64,000 bases of DNA from Pseudomonadota bacterium (GTDB taxonomy: Bacteria > Desulfobacterota > Binatia > Binatales > Binataceae). The position numbers and the translations under genes are program-made. The notes under the pieces are model-generated. The model ran no database searches, was not told where the DNA came from, and was given only the letters and a program-made list of their open reading frames with translations. Location: NCBI GenBank assembly GCA_021324855.1, contig JAJPIG010000007.1, positions 1 to 64,000 of the forward strand, written 5' to 3'. Below, one piece after another: positions 49,205 through 58,676 of the stretch. Within the stretch, counting starts at the first letter, position 1. Every line of letters begins with the position of its first letter.

Positions 49205-50068
49205 ATGAACCAATGGCAGATCGGCGATGTCAAAATCACGCGCGTGGTCGAGATGGAGATGCCGTTTCCCGGCACCTTTCTGTTCCCCGACGTAACGCCC
49301 GACCAGATTAAACGCGAAGCCGAGTGGCTTCAGCCGTGGGCGACTACGTCCACCGGTCAAATCATGGTGAGCATGTACTCGCTCATCCTGGAATCGCAGG
49401 GCAAGAAGATCATCGTCGACACCTGTATCGGCAACGGCAAGGACCGCTCTCACACCAATCCGGCATGGACCAATCTCAAGCTGCCGTTTCTTGCCGATCT
49501 GAAGAAGGCCGGCTACACGCCCGACCAGTTCGATTACGTGCTGCAGACGCATCTGCACGTCGATCACGTGGGATGGAATACGATCATGAAGAACGGCCGC
49601 TGGATGCCGACGTTCGAAAACGCAACCTATCTGATCGGCGGCGCCGAGTGGGACTTTTACTCGACGTTCGAGGATCGGGCGCTGCGCGATCCGGTCGAGG
49701 ATTCGGTGCGGCCGATCGTCGAGCAGGGGCGCGCCAAGCTTGTCGAGTCGAACTATCGCATCACGGACGAGGTCTGGCTGGAGCCGAGCGTCGGCCATAC
49801 ACCCGGCCATCATCATGTGCAGATTTCATCGCGCGGCCAGCGTGCGGTCATCACCGGCGACTTGATGCACCATCCGATTCAATGCGCATACCCGGAATGG
49901 GATGTCGGCTTCGACAATGATCGCGCGCTGGCGAAAAAAGTCCGCCGCGCGTTCTGCGAGCAATATGCAGACAATGATGTGCTGATCTTCGGGACTCATT
50001 TTGCGACGCCATCGTGCGGCAAGATCGTTCGTCGCGGCGATGCGTTTCGCTACATCGCGCAGGAATAG
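49205..50068 (+). CDS. MBL-fold metallo-hydrolase
   Basis: THLHVDHVGWN (HxHxDH), SVGHTPGHHHVQISS; ATG at 49205. Confidence 0.92.
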   Translation: MNQWQIGDVKITRVVEMEMPFPGTFLFPDVTPDQIKREAEWLQPWATTSTGQIMVSMYSLILESQGKKIIVDTCIGNGKDRSHTNPAWTNLKLPFLADLKKAGYTPDQFDYVLQTHLHVDHVGWNTIMKNGRWMPTFENATYLIGGAEWDFYSTFEDRALRDPVEDSVRPIVEQGRAKLVESNYRITDEVWLEPSVGHTPGHHHVQISSRGQRAVITGDLMHHPIQCAYPEWDVGFDNDRALAKKVRRAFCEQYADNDVLIFGTHFATPSCGKIVRRGDAFRYIAQE

Positions 50069-50104
50069 CGGACCGGCCGGCAGCCGTCGGCCCATGATTC
50101 GGGA

Positions 50105-50641
50105 TCAGAACCGACGCCAGATCTCGAAGTGGCCCTGCTCCATCAAGCCGCCGCCTTGGTAGCAGAAGTACGCGCCCTTGATTGTCGCGGGACTGACAGC
50201 CTTGCCTTGGAAGATGCAGCTTGAAAGATCGGGCAGCGCGATTCGCATCTGGAGCCGACGGCCGTGCATCGAGGCGTTGGCAACCTTGCCGGTATCGTTC
50301 TGCGCGCGGCACTCCTGGTTGCCGATTGTACATCGATAGATTCCGCGCACGCCGCCCTTTTCCTGAGCGAGGCTGAGGCTGATCAGGTTGATGCTGTTGC
50401 ATCGAGTGTCGATCTCGATCGGATTCAGGTTGCAGTAGGCGGTGGTGGCGCCCGTCCAGAAACCAGGCAACGCGATCGCATCGCTGTCCGTCGTCGGCGT
50501 CGCCTTCGCGGTGACCGTGGTAGTCCCAACAGGCGATTCGCCGCCCGCGTCATCGCGCGATGTCGGCGCATTCTGTGCGGCGACGCATCCGACCATTGAG
50601 AACGAAAGCAGAAAAAAACTCATCCGCAATGTCGCGCGCAT
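50105..50641 (-). CDS. Hypothetical lipoprotein
   Basis: Lipobox-like N-terminus (FFLLSFSMVGCVAA); no family recognised. Confidence 0.6.
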   Translation of the reverse strand: MRATLRMSFFLLSFSMVGCVAAQNAPTSRDDAGGESPVGTTTVTAKATPTTDSDAIALPGFWTGATTAYCNLNPIEIDTRCNSINLISLSLAQEKGGVRGIYRCTIGNQECRAQNDTGKVANASMHGRRLQMRIALPDLSSCIFQGKAVSPATIKGAYFCYQGGGLMEQGHFEIWRRF

Positions 50642-50863
50642 CGCGGTATCCTCAAGCCTGACATTGGGCAGCGATGGCGGATGGATTCGCGTCTACCGCC
50701 GCCGTTCCGACGCCCAACTCTGTCTGACCGCTATCTCACGATCACCCCAATGACATGTTAGCGCAACACATCGGGTCGGTATAACCGACAGCGGCTCGAT
50801 CGCTTCGTGTTGCGGGCTGAGCAGGCAATTAATCGCGTATCGCGTAGCGAGCGAGGCGCCGCG

Positions 50864-51727
50864 CTACTTGTAATAATTCTGATAATACCAGTCGGCGATT
50901 TCGCTCCCCGTCGCAAACCAGACATGTTCATGCTGCTTGATGTAATCGAGCGCCATCGCGAGTGATTTCTGCCGATGCGGCACGCCCGTAAGAAACGGGT
51001 GCAGCGCGATCGCCATCACCTTTGCTGTCCGCTTGCCTTCGTCGTACAGCACGTCGAAACAATCCTGGATCGCCTCGCGGAATTGATCAGGCGTCGCGCC
51101 CTTGCCGACGAAAAACGGAATGTCGTTGATTTCGTTGGCGTAGGGTATCGAAATTAGGCGGCCGGTCCTGACGCGAAATGGATAAGGTTGGTCGTCGTTG
51201 CACCAATCGCAAAGATAGCTGATGCCGCTTTCGGCGAGCAGGTCGGGTGTCCGAATCGTCTCGGCCAGCGCGGGCCCCAGCCACCCGCGCGGCGGCTTGC
51301 CCACTGCCTTCGCGATGGTCTCGACCGTGGTCTGAATAACCTTCCGCTCTTCTTCCTCCGGCAGATTCGCGAGCATCTGAGAGTTCGTCAGCCCGTGACC
51401 CATGAACTCCCAATTGCGCTTGATGCCCTCCTCGATGATCCGCGGATAGAACTCGCAAACCTTGGCATTGAGCGCGACGGTCGCCCGCAGCTCGTAGCGG
51501 TCGAACAATTCCATCAGGCGCCACACGCCGATGCGCGTGCCATAATCGCGCCATGCGTAGTTAAGCACATCGGGAAACCCGGGCGGCGGCGCCATCCCGA
51601 TTCCCGGACCGTCGAATTCGAAGTATTCGATATTAGGGATGATCCAGACTGCGAGCCGTGCATTGTGGGGCAGGCGCAGCGGAGGACGATCGATTATCGC
51701 CGAGTAGTCGAAACGATCGTGATGCAT
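50864..51727 (-). CDS. Polysaccharide deacetylase (NodB-fold) family protein
   Basis: NIEYFEFDGPG, YELRATVALNAKVCEFYPRIIEEGIKRNWEFMGHGLTNSQ, ALHPFLTGVPHR; start trimmed to 51727. Confidence 0.88.
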   Translation of the reverse strand: MHHDRFDYSAIIDRPPLRLPHNARLAVWIIPNIEYFEFDGPGIGMAPPPGFPDVLNYAWRDYGTRIGVWRLMELFDRYELRATVALNAKVCEFYPRIIEEGIKRNWEFMGHGLTNSQMLANLPEEEERKVIQTTVETIAKAVGKPPRGWLGPALAETIRTPDLLAESGISYLCDWCNDDQPYPFRVRTGRLISIPYANEINDIPFFVGKGATPDQFREAIQDCFDVLYDEGKRTAKVMAIALHPFLTGVPHRQKSLAMALDYIKQHEHVWFATGSEIADWYYQNYYK

Positions 51728-51750
51728 AGGCGCCCCCGTCGAGTGTGCGC

Positions 51751-52248
51751 TCAGAATGGAACTACCAGGCCTTCGAGCACGCTGTCGGAGTTGATCAGGT
51801 CGACGCGCTTCCACGCGATCCTGAAGCTGTCGTCGGCGCGGACTAAGCGATGCGTGCAGGTCCCGGCGAAGATCCGCTGATTGTCGAGTCGGAACTCGAC
51901 CATCATCAGCTTCGATCGCACGGTCAGCGCCCGGCCGTCGGCGGCGGTCTCCTCGAGAGTCGCATTAGCGACGATCCGGCTGGTGCGCGACGGCGGCTGC
52001 TGTGCGTGAGGCTGCGTGCTCATCAGGCGACGCACGCGGGTTTCGAGCAGGCGGCGATCGTCGTACATCAACGAGATCGTGTCGTACGGGCTGCGCTGAC
52101 CCGGCTCCGATGGCACCCAGTACCAGGCATCCGCGGTGAACAGCGCGAGCCATTCATCGTAGCGGGCCTCATCGAGAAGCCGCGCCTCATGGATCAGGAA
52201 GAGCTCGACCTGCTCCGTTGCGCGATCGCCGCGCAAAACCGCGCTCAT
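51751..52248 (-). CDS. Aromatic ring-hydroxylating oxygenase beta subunit
   Basis: EARLLDEARYDEWLALFTADAWYWVPSE...; 4-nt overlap with alpha subunit. Confidence 0.92.
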   Translation of the reverse strand: MSAVLRGDRATEQVELFLIHEARLLDEARYDEWLALFTADAWYWVPSEPGQRSPYDTISLMYDDRRLLETRVRRLMSTQPHAQQPPSRTSRIVANATLEETAADGRALTVRSKLMMVEFRLDNQRIFAGTCTHRLVRADDSFRIAWKRVDLINSDSVLEGLVVPF

Positions 52249-53621
52249 TTGGACACGGCCCGCTGCTCGGGCCACTCGATGCGCCGCACAGGTTGAGCCT
52301 GCTCGTCGGTCATGAAGCCGAGCCAGGCGTCAAACATGTTGCGGATGTAGATTTCGCTGGTCGAGTTTTTGCCGCGGCGTCCGCCGGTCTCGTCAGCGAG
52401 GTCGCTGGTGTAGCCGCGTCCGATCTCCAACCATTCGGCGCCGCCGCTTGCGAGACCGATCCCGATACGATTGTAGGTCTCGAGATCATCGGTCAGCACC
52501 AGCGAGCCCGTGCCGTTGACGATGTTCGCGAAGCTGATCGTCCGCTCGAACATCTTCTCGGGTGCGCCCTTCAGCCGGAAATTGTAAGTGTAGACCACCG
52601 TTCGATTGAGCCCGATTGGATGAACCACGCGGAGCTGCTGGAATTGGCTCATGAACGACAGGTTCGGATAGACGTTGCTGTTCCATCGCCGCACGGAAAG
52701 GATGCGCGCGGTTTCATCAGTACCCTTTCTGGTTTCCAGCGCCGTGATGTACTGACGAAATGCGGGATCATTGAGCGCCGCAACCAGCTTCGCGTCGTCA
52801 TGATAATCGCCGAGGAAGCTGTGCCCGTTCGGATACGTCCAGATGCCGACCTGCGATTCCCAGAAGCTGTACGGCGCTCCGTTTTGCCGCATCTGACGAA
52901 TCGCGATCTCGCCCGATCCGTCGGAATAGACGCTGTCCGACTGCTGCTCAGCGGCAGCGATCGACGACTGATGGACGAAAATCGGATGCGCCGCGTCGCA
53001 CAAATTTTCGAGATACACCTTCCAGTTCGCGTTATAAGCGTGCTTGAAAACTCCACCCGCGGCTTCCAGCTCGCCGTCGGGCGCGCGATCGACCATGTCA
53101 TCGAACGACGTGGTCATATAGCCAAGGAACTCTTCGAGGCTTGGTCCATGATCGGCGAGACTGGCGAAGACGAATCCGCGATAGTTGGCGACGCGCCGCA
53201 CCTGCACCATCGCGATGCCCGGATCTTTGGGGTCGAAGTGCGCCGGATAACCGTGCGGCAGAGAGACCGCCTTCAGCCGTCCGTCAGTATGGTACGTCCA
53301 GCCGTGATAGCAGCATCTAAATTCGCTGGCGTTGCCGCGCTCGCCGGCGACCACCATCGTGCCCCGATGGGCGCATTGGTTATGCAATACGTAAATTTTG
53401 CCGTCCTGGTGCCGCACCATGACCAGCGGCTTGCGCCCGATCCGAGTCGTGCGATAATCGCCGGGCGCCTTAACTTCGCTCTCATGACCGACATAGATCC
53501 ATGCACGCTCGAAGATCCGCTCCATCTCGAGCTCGAAGATGCGCGGATCAGTGTAGAGGCTTCGATGGACACGTCCGGGCTGAACGAGCTCGCGCAGATG
53601 AGCGGCGGAATAATCTGTCAT
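52245..53621 (-). CDS. Rieske aromatic ring-hydroxylating oxygenase alpha subunit
   Basis: CAHRGTMVVAGERGNASEFRCCYHGWTYHTDGRL; ENLCDAAHPIFVHQSS. Confidence 0.95.
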   Translation of the reverse strand: MTDYSAAHLRELVQPGRVHRSLYTDPRIFELEMERIFERAWIYVGHESEVKAPGDYRTTRIGRKPLVMVRHQDGKIYVLHNQCAHRGTMVVAGERGNASEFRCCYHGWTYHTDGRLKAVSLPHGYPAHFDPKDPGIAMVQVRRVANYRGFVFASLADHGPSLEEFLGYMTTSFDDMVDRAPDGELEAAGGVFKHAYNANWKVYLENLCDAAHPIFVHQSSIAAAEQQSDSVYSDGSGEIAIRQMRQNGAPYSFWESQVGIWTYPNGHSFLGDYHDDAKLVAALNDPAFRQYITALETRKGTDETARILSVRRWNSNVYPNLSFMSQFQQLRVVHPIGLNRTVVYTYNFRLKGAPEKMFERTISFANIVNGTGSLVLTDDLETYNRIGIGLASGGAEWLEIGRGYTSDLADETGGRRGKNSTSEIYIRNMFDAWLGFMTDEQAQPVRRIEWPEQRAVSK

Positions 53622-53751
53622 CTCTCACCTCTGCCCCTTGCTGACTGTAGAAATCACGGCCTACTTCATTTTTTACTTTTACCCTCTCGCCCGGTTGCGG
53701 AAAAGGATAAAAGAGGGAGGAGCGGGAGAGATTCGATTTATCAACCGCCTG

Positions 53752-54813
53752 CTACTGAATCTGGCTTATTGCTTGCTCTTCCTTGGCGACCACCGATTGC
53801 GGCAGCGGCGCATAGGAAAGCGCGTTCGTCATCGTCTGACCATCAGTCAGCATCCAGTGCAGAAAATCCACGATCGCCTGCTTTTTGGCCGGGTCCGAAA
53901 TTTTCCCCGGAATCAGAAGCCAGGTGAAGCTTGAGATCGGGTAAGCATCGGACGCCGGCGAGTTGGTGATCGAAACGCGAAAGTCCGGCGGCATCGTTAC
54001 GCCCGCGGCGGCTGCGCTGACACTCTTCAAATCGGCCTTTATGAAAGTGCCCGCCGCGTTCTGCACCGACCCGTACGGGATGTGGTTCTGAAGGGCATAA
54101 ATCAGTTCGATGTACCCGATGCATCCGGGGGTCTGCTGGATAAGCCCCGAAACTCCCTCGTTGCCTTTGGCGCCGAGCCCGGTCGGCCACTTTACCGCCG
54201 TCCCCTTGCCCACTGTCCTCTTCCAATCGGGGCTGACCTTCGACAAATAATCCGTCCAGACGTAGGTCGTTCCGCTGCCGTCGGCGCGATGAGCCACCAC
54301 GATGGTGGTGGCAGGCAACTTCACGTGAGGGTTCGGCCCGGCGATAGCCGGATCGTTCCATTTCGTGATCGTGCCGAGAAAAATTCCGGCCAGCGCCTTT
54401 GGCGTGAAGCGCAGCGTCGCATTGACGCCCGGGATGTTGTAAGCGGGCACGTCCGCACCTAGAACGGTCGGAAAGTGCAGGATGTCCATCCCACGCTTCT
54501 GCTTGAACGCGGTGATCTCCTCATCGTTCATCGGTCCATCGCTGGCGCCGAAATCGACCGTCCCCGCCGTCACTTGCCTGATGCCACCCCCGGAGCCGAT
54601 GGATTGATAATTGATCTCGATCTCCGGATGAAGCTTATGGTAGGAATCGAACCACTTCGAATAAATCGGATAAGGAAAGGTCGCACCGGCCGCCGTCAGC
54701 GACAACGTCGAAAGTGCAGCGGTGGCGCCGGCCACGATGGTCCCGACCAGGATTATGATTGCAAATCTGAAGCGCGGAACATTGAGACCGGTCTTGCCAT
54801 TTCTTCGGAACAT
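53752..54813 (-). CDS. pstS: Phosphate ABC transporter substrate-binding protein PstS
   Basis: LTAAGATFPYPIYSKWFDSYHKLHPEIEINYQSIGSGGGIRQVTAGTVDFGASDGPM, VAHRADGSGTTYVWTDYL. Confidence 0.96.
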   Translation of the reverse strand: MFRRNGKTGLNVPRFRFAIIILVGTIVAGATAALSTLSLTAAGATFPYPIYSKWFDSYHKLHPEIEINYQSIGSGGGIRQVTAGTVDFGASDGPMNDEEITAFKQKRGMDILHFPTVLGADVPAYNIPGVNATLRFTPKALAGIFLGTITKWNDPAIAGPNPHVKLPATTIVVAHRADGSGTTYVWTDYLSKVSPDWKRTVGKGTAVKWPTGLGAKGNEGVSGLIQQTPGCIGYIELIYALQNHIPYGSVQNAAGTFIKADLKSVSAAAAGVTMPPDFRVSITNSPASDAYPISSFTWLLIPGKISDPAKKQAIVDFLHWMLTDGQTMTNALSYAPLPQSVVAKEEQAISQIQ

Positions 54814-54995
54814 CTAAATCTTTTCCTCCTCCTCATTAATGGCGTACGAAGCGCCTGATGGAGCCTCTGGTCTTAGCCTTTTTAGTTAAATGAAAGTTTA
54901 AGCGAGTTTTACTTTTGCATTACGAGCGCCGGCCCAAGCCGCCGACGCACGTCGGAGACTTGAGCCGATTCAGGAATTGCCCTACCGAACGAGCA

Positions 54996-56057
54996 TCACG
55001 CGCGGCCGTTGTAATTCTTGAAGTGCGGCATCACCTCGCGCGCGAACAGCTCCATCGATTTCCGCGCGATCTTCGGGTCCATTCCGGGCAGCCCGAGCGA
55101 TGGCGACATCTCGTCCATCGGATGCGTCCGGAAAAGCTCTTCGAGCTGCTTGATGATGAGTTCGGGCGAGCCGATGAATGACGGGCCGTATGGACCGCGG
55201 CCGGTTTTGCGAAGTTCTCCGATCGGCGGAACCCTGAGGTCGGGCTTCCCAGACGCGTCGAGTGGGGCCGAGGTGCTCCTCAATAGCCGATCCTCCTCGA
55301 TCATGGCGTAGTGCTTTTCCATGTAGTAATGGATGTGCGGCTCGGCCTCATCCCACGCCTTTTCGGTGGTTTCGGCAACGTGCACGATCTGATGCATCGA
55401 ACGTTTGAACTTTTTGGGATCGTGGCCCGCCTTGCGTAGCGCATCATCGTAATACTTTTGCATCGCAGCGGGCGGCGTGGCGGCCAGATGATAGCCCCCT
55501 GCGCCGGCCTCGGTCAGCGCCTTCGGACCGAACGCAGCGACCCACAATGGAAACGGCTTCTGCACCGGCCGCGTCGTCATCCGCACGTTTTTGAAGTGGT
55601 AATACTTCCCGTCGTGATCGACTTTCTCCTCCTCGAAGCACCGCCGGATAAGCGCCAACCCCTCGTGCATCCGGGCGCGCCGGTCGGCGTACGGAATCCC
55701 GAACACCCGATTCTCGTTCGGACTGCCGCCGGGACCGACGGCGAAATCGAGGCGTCCATTGGAGAGGATATCGACGGTCGCGGCGTCCTCCGCGGCCTGG
55801 ATCGGATTGTGAAGCGCCAACAGGTAGATGAGCGTGCCGATGCGAATATGGTCGGTGCGCGCCGCGATAGAGGCGAGAATCGGAAACTGCGACGGCGACC
55901 ATCCGCATTCCATAAAGTGATGCTCGCTGGTCCAGATATGGCTGAAACCGAGCTTCTCACCGAGGATCGCGTTGTCGATATATCCTTTGTAGACCTCCTG
56001 ATCGCTGCGCCGCCATTTGGGAGGATTGCGAATGATCAATATCAGGCCGAAGTCCAT
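54996..56057 (-). CDS. LLM class (luciferase-like) flavin-dependent oxidoreductase
   Basis: EKLGFSHIWTSEHHF, IRIGTLIYLLALHNPIQAAEDAATVDILSNGRLDFAVGPG; start trimmed to 56057. Confidence 0.93.
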   Translation of the reverse strand: MDFGLILIIRNPPKWRRSDQEVYKGYIDNAILGEKLGFSHIWTSEHHFMECGWSPSQFPILASIAARTDHIRIGTLIYLLALHNPIQAAEDAATVDILSNGRLDFAVGPGGSPNENRVFGIPYADRRARMHEGLALIRRCFEEEKVDHDGKYYHFKNVRMTTRPVQKPFPLWVAAFGPKALTEAGAGGYHLAATPPAAMQKYYDDALRKAGHDPKKFKRSMHQIVHVAETTEKAWDEAEPHIHYYMEKHYAMIEEDRLLRSTSAPLDASGKPDLRVPPIGELRKTGRGPYGPSFIGSPELIIKQLEELFRTHPMDEMSPSLGLPGMDPKIARKSMELFAREVMPHFKNYNGRA

Positions 56058-56229
56058 CGATGGTTCTCCTCTCTCAAGCAGGTTCGTGCGGAGCGTCCGC
56101 ACGTTAAACTTTGCGCTTCGTCTATGCCATAGTCGGCACGCTCGAACGGCTGCGGTGATTTGACGCGGAGTAAAGCATCGATTCCCGGAATTCGCAAATT
56201 GATGCGAGCCGACGGTGAGGTGACAACCA

Positions 56230-57639
56230 ATGGCGTGTGATTTGACGCTGAAAGGCGCTACCGTCGTGACGCCCGGCGGAACGATCAACGGCGGTATTGC
56301 GATTGCCGATGAAAAGATTAGCGCGGTCGGTCCCGATGCTGAGCTTCCCGCCGCCCGCCGCGAGATCAAACTCGAGGGCAAGATTCTCTTTCCCGGCCTG
56401 TTCGATCCTCACGTGCACTTCGGCGTCGGCGGCAAGACGTTCGGCGACGATACGATGCTGGCCGACTTCGAGCAGGACACCAGAGAATGCCTGGTCGGCG
56501 GCGTCACCACCATCGCGACCACCACGCTAATCGGCAATGATCCTCTCACCGATCTTTTCAACCGCGCGTTGCGTTGCGGCTCCGGCCACTCATGGTGTGA
56601 TTTCAAGCTCACTTCGTGCGTGAATAACTTCGAGCAGGCGGCGACGATTCCAGGCGTGGTGAAGAGCGGCGGAGTCTCGTTCAAGTTTTTTACCGGTTTC
56701 ATCGGAGCCCAGGCCGAGGCCTTTGGCATCAATAGGGAAGGCATCAATCCCGACCTGTTTTACACCGCCTGCAAAGCGCTCGCGGCGAACGGTCCAACCG
56801 CTTTTCCAATGATCCATGCCGAGGAGCCGTACCTTCGCGGTTTGCTTGTCGATGAAATGCGCAAGCAAGGCAGAAAGGATCTTCTGACCGCCTGGGCAGA
56901 GACGACGCCCGAGTGGGCCGAGAGCGTGCAGGTTTTCACATACGGACATATAGCCAGTCAATTTCGATTGCCGCTCTACCCGGTGCATATCAGTTCAGGC
57001 CACACGGTGAAGACCATTCGCTATCTGCGCCAGCAGGGCATTCCCGTCGTCGCGGAGACCGTAGCGCTTTTCTTGTGTATTACTGCACCCGAAGCTGATG
57101 CGAAGAGTCTCGGTGCGAAGGCAAAGATTCAGCCGCCGATCCGCTTTGACGAAGATCGCGAGGCTCTGTGGTCCGCAATCAGAGACGGCACGATCAGGGT
57201 AGTCGGCACCGACAGCCTTACGTATTCCGCAAGTTTCAAGGAGGAAGTAGATTTCTGGGATTGCCGCGTCGGTTTGAATCTGCAGGTCGCCGATACTCTG
57301 GCGCTGCTCTTCGACGAGGGCGTGCATCGCCGCGGAGTCGATCTTGTCACGCTTGCCCGGGTGTTATCCGAGAATGCCGCACGTCTGTACGGTATCTATC
57401 CTCAAAAAGGCGCCATAGTACCCGGCGCGGACGCTGACCTTGTAGTCATCGATCCTGAACGCGAAATGACTTTGGGGCGCAGCCGTTACCGCGGACGGAC
57501 TGACTATTCCATTTGGGAAGGCAGACGAGTGAAGGGCGTACCGGTAATGACATTCCTGCGCGGTCATCCGGCCATGCAGGACGGGGAAATCATCGCCGAC
57601 CGAATGCTGGGGAAACACGTGGACCCGGCGCACGCCTGA
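56230..57639 (+). CDS. Dihydropyrimidinase/hydantoinase-like amidohydrolase
   Basis: GKILFPGLFDPHVHFGVGG, GGVSFKFFTGFIG (carboxylated-Lys region), PVHISSGHTVKTIRYLRQQGIPVVAET. Confidence 0.9.
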   Translation: MACDLTLKGATVVTPGGTINGGIAIADEKISAVGPDAELPAARREIKLEGKILFPGLFDPHVHFGVGGKTFGDDTMLADFEQDTRECLVGGVTTIATTTLIGNDPLTDLFNRALRCGSGHSWCDFKLTSCVNNFEQAATIPGVVKSGGVSFKFFTGFIGAQAEAFGINREGINPDLFYTACKALAANGPTAFPMIHAEEPYLRGLLVDEMRKQGRKDLLTAWAETTPEWAESVQVFTYGHIASQFRLPLYPVHISSGHTVKTIRYLRQQGIPVVAETVALFLCITAPEADAKSLGAKAKIQPPIRFDEDREALWSAIRDGTIRVVGTDSLTYSASFKEEVDFWDCRVGLNLQVADTLALLFDEGVHRRGVDLVTLARVLSENAARLYGIYPQKGAIVPGADADLVVIDPEREMTLGRSRYRGRTDYSIWEGRRVKGVPVMTFLRGHPAMQDGEIIADRMLGKHVDPAHA

Positions 57640-57650
57640 CGGCCCCGGTT

Positions 57651-57695
57651 TCAGCGCGCGATGACGTCACGGACTCTGAGGTCATCGCGCGCTGA
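57651..57695. terminator. Perfect 15-bp inverted repeat between convergent genes
   Basis: TCAGCGCGCGATGAC-gtcacggactctgag-GTCATCGCGCGCTGA between hydantoinase (+) and sodB (-). Confidence 0.6.
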
Positions 57696-57716
57696 GCATT
57701 CCACTGCAGTTCGCGT

Positions 57717-58349
57717 TTAGGCAGAGGCGCTGCTTCCAAGGTCACCCACTGTCACGGCGCGGCCCGCCAGCGCTTTTTCATAATTCGCACAAGCAAAATC
57801 CCAATTGACTACATTCCAGAAACTCTCGAGATACTTTGCCCGCGCATTGCGGTAGTCGATATAGTACGCGTGCTCCCAAACGTCGCAGGTCATCACGGCG
57901 AACCGGCCGTGAGCCAGCGGCAGGTCGGCATCATGAGTGGTCTCGATCTGCAGTTTTCCATCGGCCACGACCAGCCACGCCCATCCGCTGCCGAAGTGGC
58001 CCGCTGCCGCTTCATTGAATTGCTCCTTCAGCTTGTCGACGCTCTGGAACGATTTGATGATCGCATCGGCCAGCTTTCCGGCCGGCTTGCCGGCGTCGGG
58101 CGACATGCAGTGCCAATAAAATGAATGGTTCCAATGCTGCGCCGCATTGTTGAAGAGAGCGCCGGGCTTCGCGCTCTTGATGATCTCCTCGAGCGAGCGT
58201 TGGCCATCTTTGCTGTCGCCCAGCAATTCATTCAGCCTCTTCACGTAAGCTGCATGATGCTTCCCATGATGATATTCCAGTGTCTCGGCTGATATATGAG
58301 GCGCGAGTGCGTTTTTCGGATAGGGTAGCGCCGGCAACTCGAATGCCAT
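57717..58349 (-). CDS. sodB: Superoxide dismutase, Fe-type
   Basis: LEYHHGKHHAAYVKRLNELL, NNAAQHWNHSFYW (Fe-type Gln), DVWEHAYYIDYRNARAKYLESFWNVVNWDF. Confidence 0.96.
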   Translation of the reverse strand: MAFELPALPYPKNALAPHISAETLEYHHGKHHAAYVKRLNELLGDSKDGQRSLEEIIKSAKPGALFNNAAQHWNHSFYWHCMSPDAGKPAGKLADAIIKSFQSVDKLKEQFNEAAAGHFGSGWAWLVVADGKLQIETTHDADLPLAHGRFAVMTCDVWEHAYYIDYRNARAKYLESFWNVVNWDFACANYEKALAGRAVTVGDLGSSASA

Positions 58350-58390
58350 GATAGGTTAACTCTCCTTTCAGTTATCGTTGGTAAAAAAAT

Positions 58391-58452
58391 TTCGCAGTTT
58401 TTCTACAGCGGCGCGCGCCGCTGCGACGAGCCGAAAAAAAACCGACTGCGAA
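58391..58452. repeat. Nested inverted repeat around an 18-bp perfect palindrome
   Basis: Outer arms TTCGCAGT (58391-58398)/ACTGCGAA (58445-58452); inner palindrome CAGCGGCGCGCGCCGCTG 58406-58423; T-tract and A-tract flanks. Confidence 0.75.
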
Positions 58453-58614
58453 TGGCTTGTTTCAGGCGAATATGTTCTCTGGCCTTTTCACTTTACGGCC
58501 ATCTGCACCTCGCAAACTATGTTTTGGCTCTTGCAGCCGATCGGAAGGGGACCAGACCCTTCTCGTGACAAAAGCAAGTTACCGAAGAAGTGTGCAAAAG
58601 TCGACCAGCACCTC

Positions 58615-58676
58615 GGCCGGGGCTTCGCCTTCCCCAGAGAACTCCCGGCGCGATAACGGGACCGGCCTTTCTTTCC
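58615..58676 (+). ncRNA. Candidate structured leader RNA / attenuator upstream of S53 peptidase
   Basis: Closing stem GGCCGG/CCGGCC (58615-58620/58662-58667) enclosing GGC-TTC-GCC and CCCG...CGGG hairpins, then TTTCTTTCC. Confidence 0.35.

Noticed and set aside
53622-53751. CCCTCT...AGAGGG inverted repeat between the Rieske operon and pstS
   Set aside because: Short stem with a long (about 27-nt) loop and no strong flanking signal; not distinguishable from chance.
52218-53927. 569-aa + strand ORF
   Set aside because: Antisense to the Rieske alpha and beta genes, which carry clear family motifs; the + translation has no recognisable domain. High-GC shadow ORF.
54814-54914. Pho box upstream of pstS
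   Set aside because: Only a partial CTTTCATTTAAC half-match; no second direct repeat at proper spacing.
58500-58590. Possible c-di-GMP-I (GEMM) riboswitch suggested by GCAAAC...GTTACCGAAG
   Set aside because: The conserved GACGCAAAGCC core and tetraloop/receptor pattern are not present; only superficial similarity. An Infernal scan with the GEMM-I model would settle it.
58378-58656. 92-aa + strand ORF between sodB and the S53 gene
   Set aside because: Covers the palindrome and hairpin-rich region, no domain, no convincing RBS; treated as non-coding.
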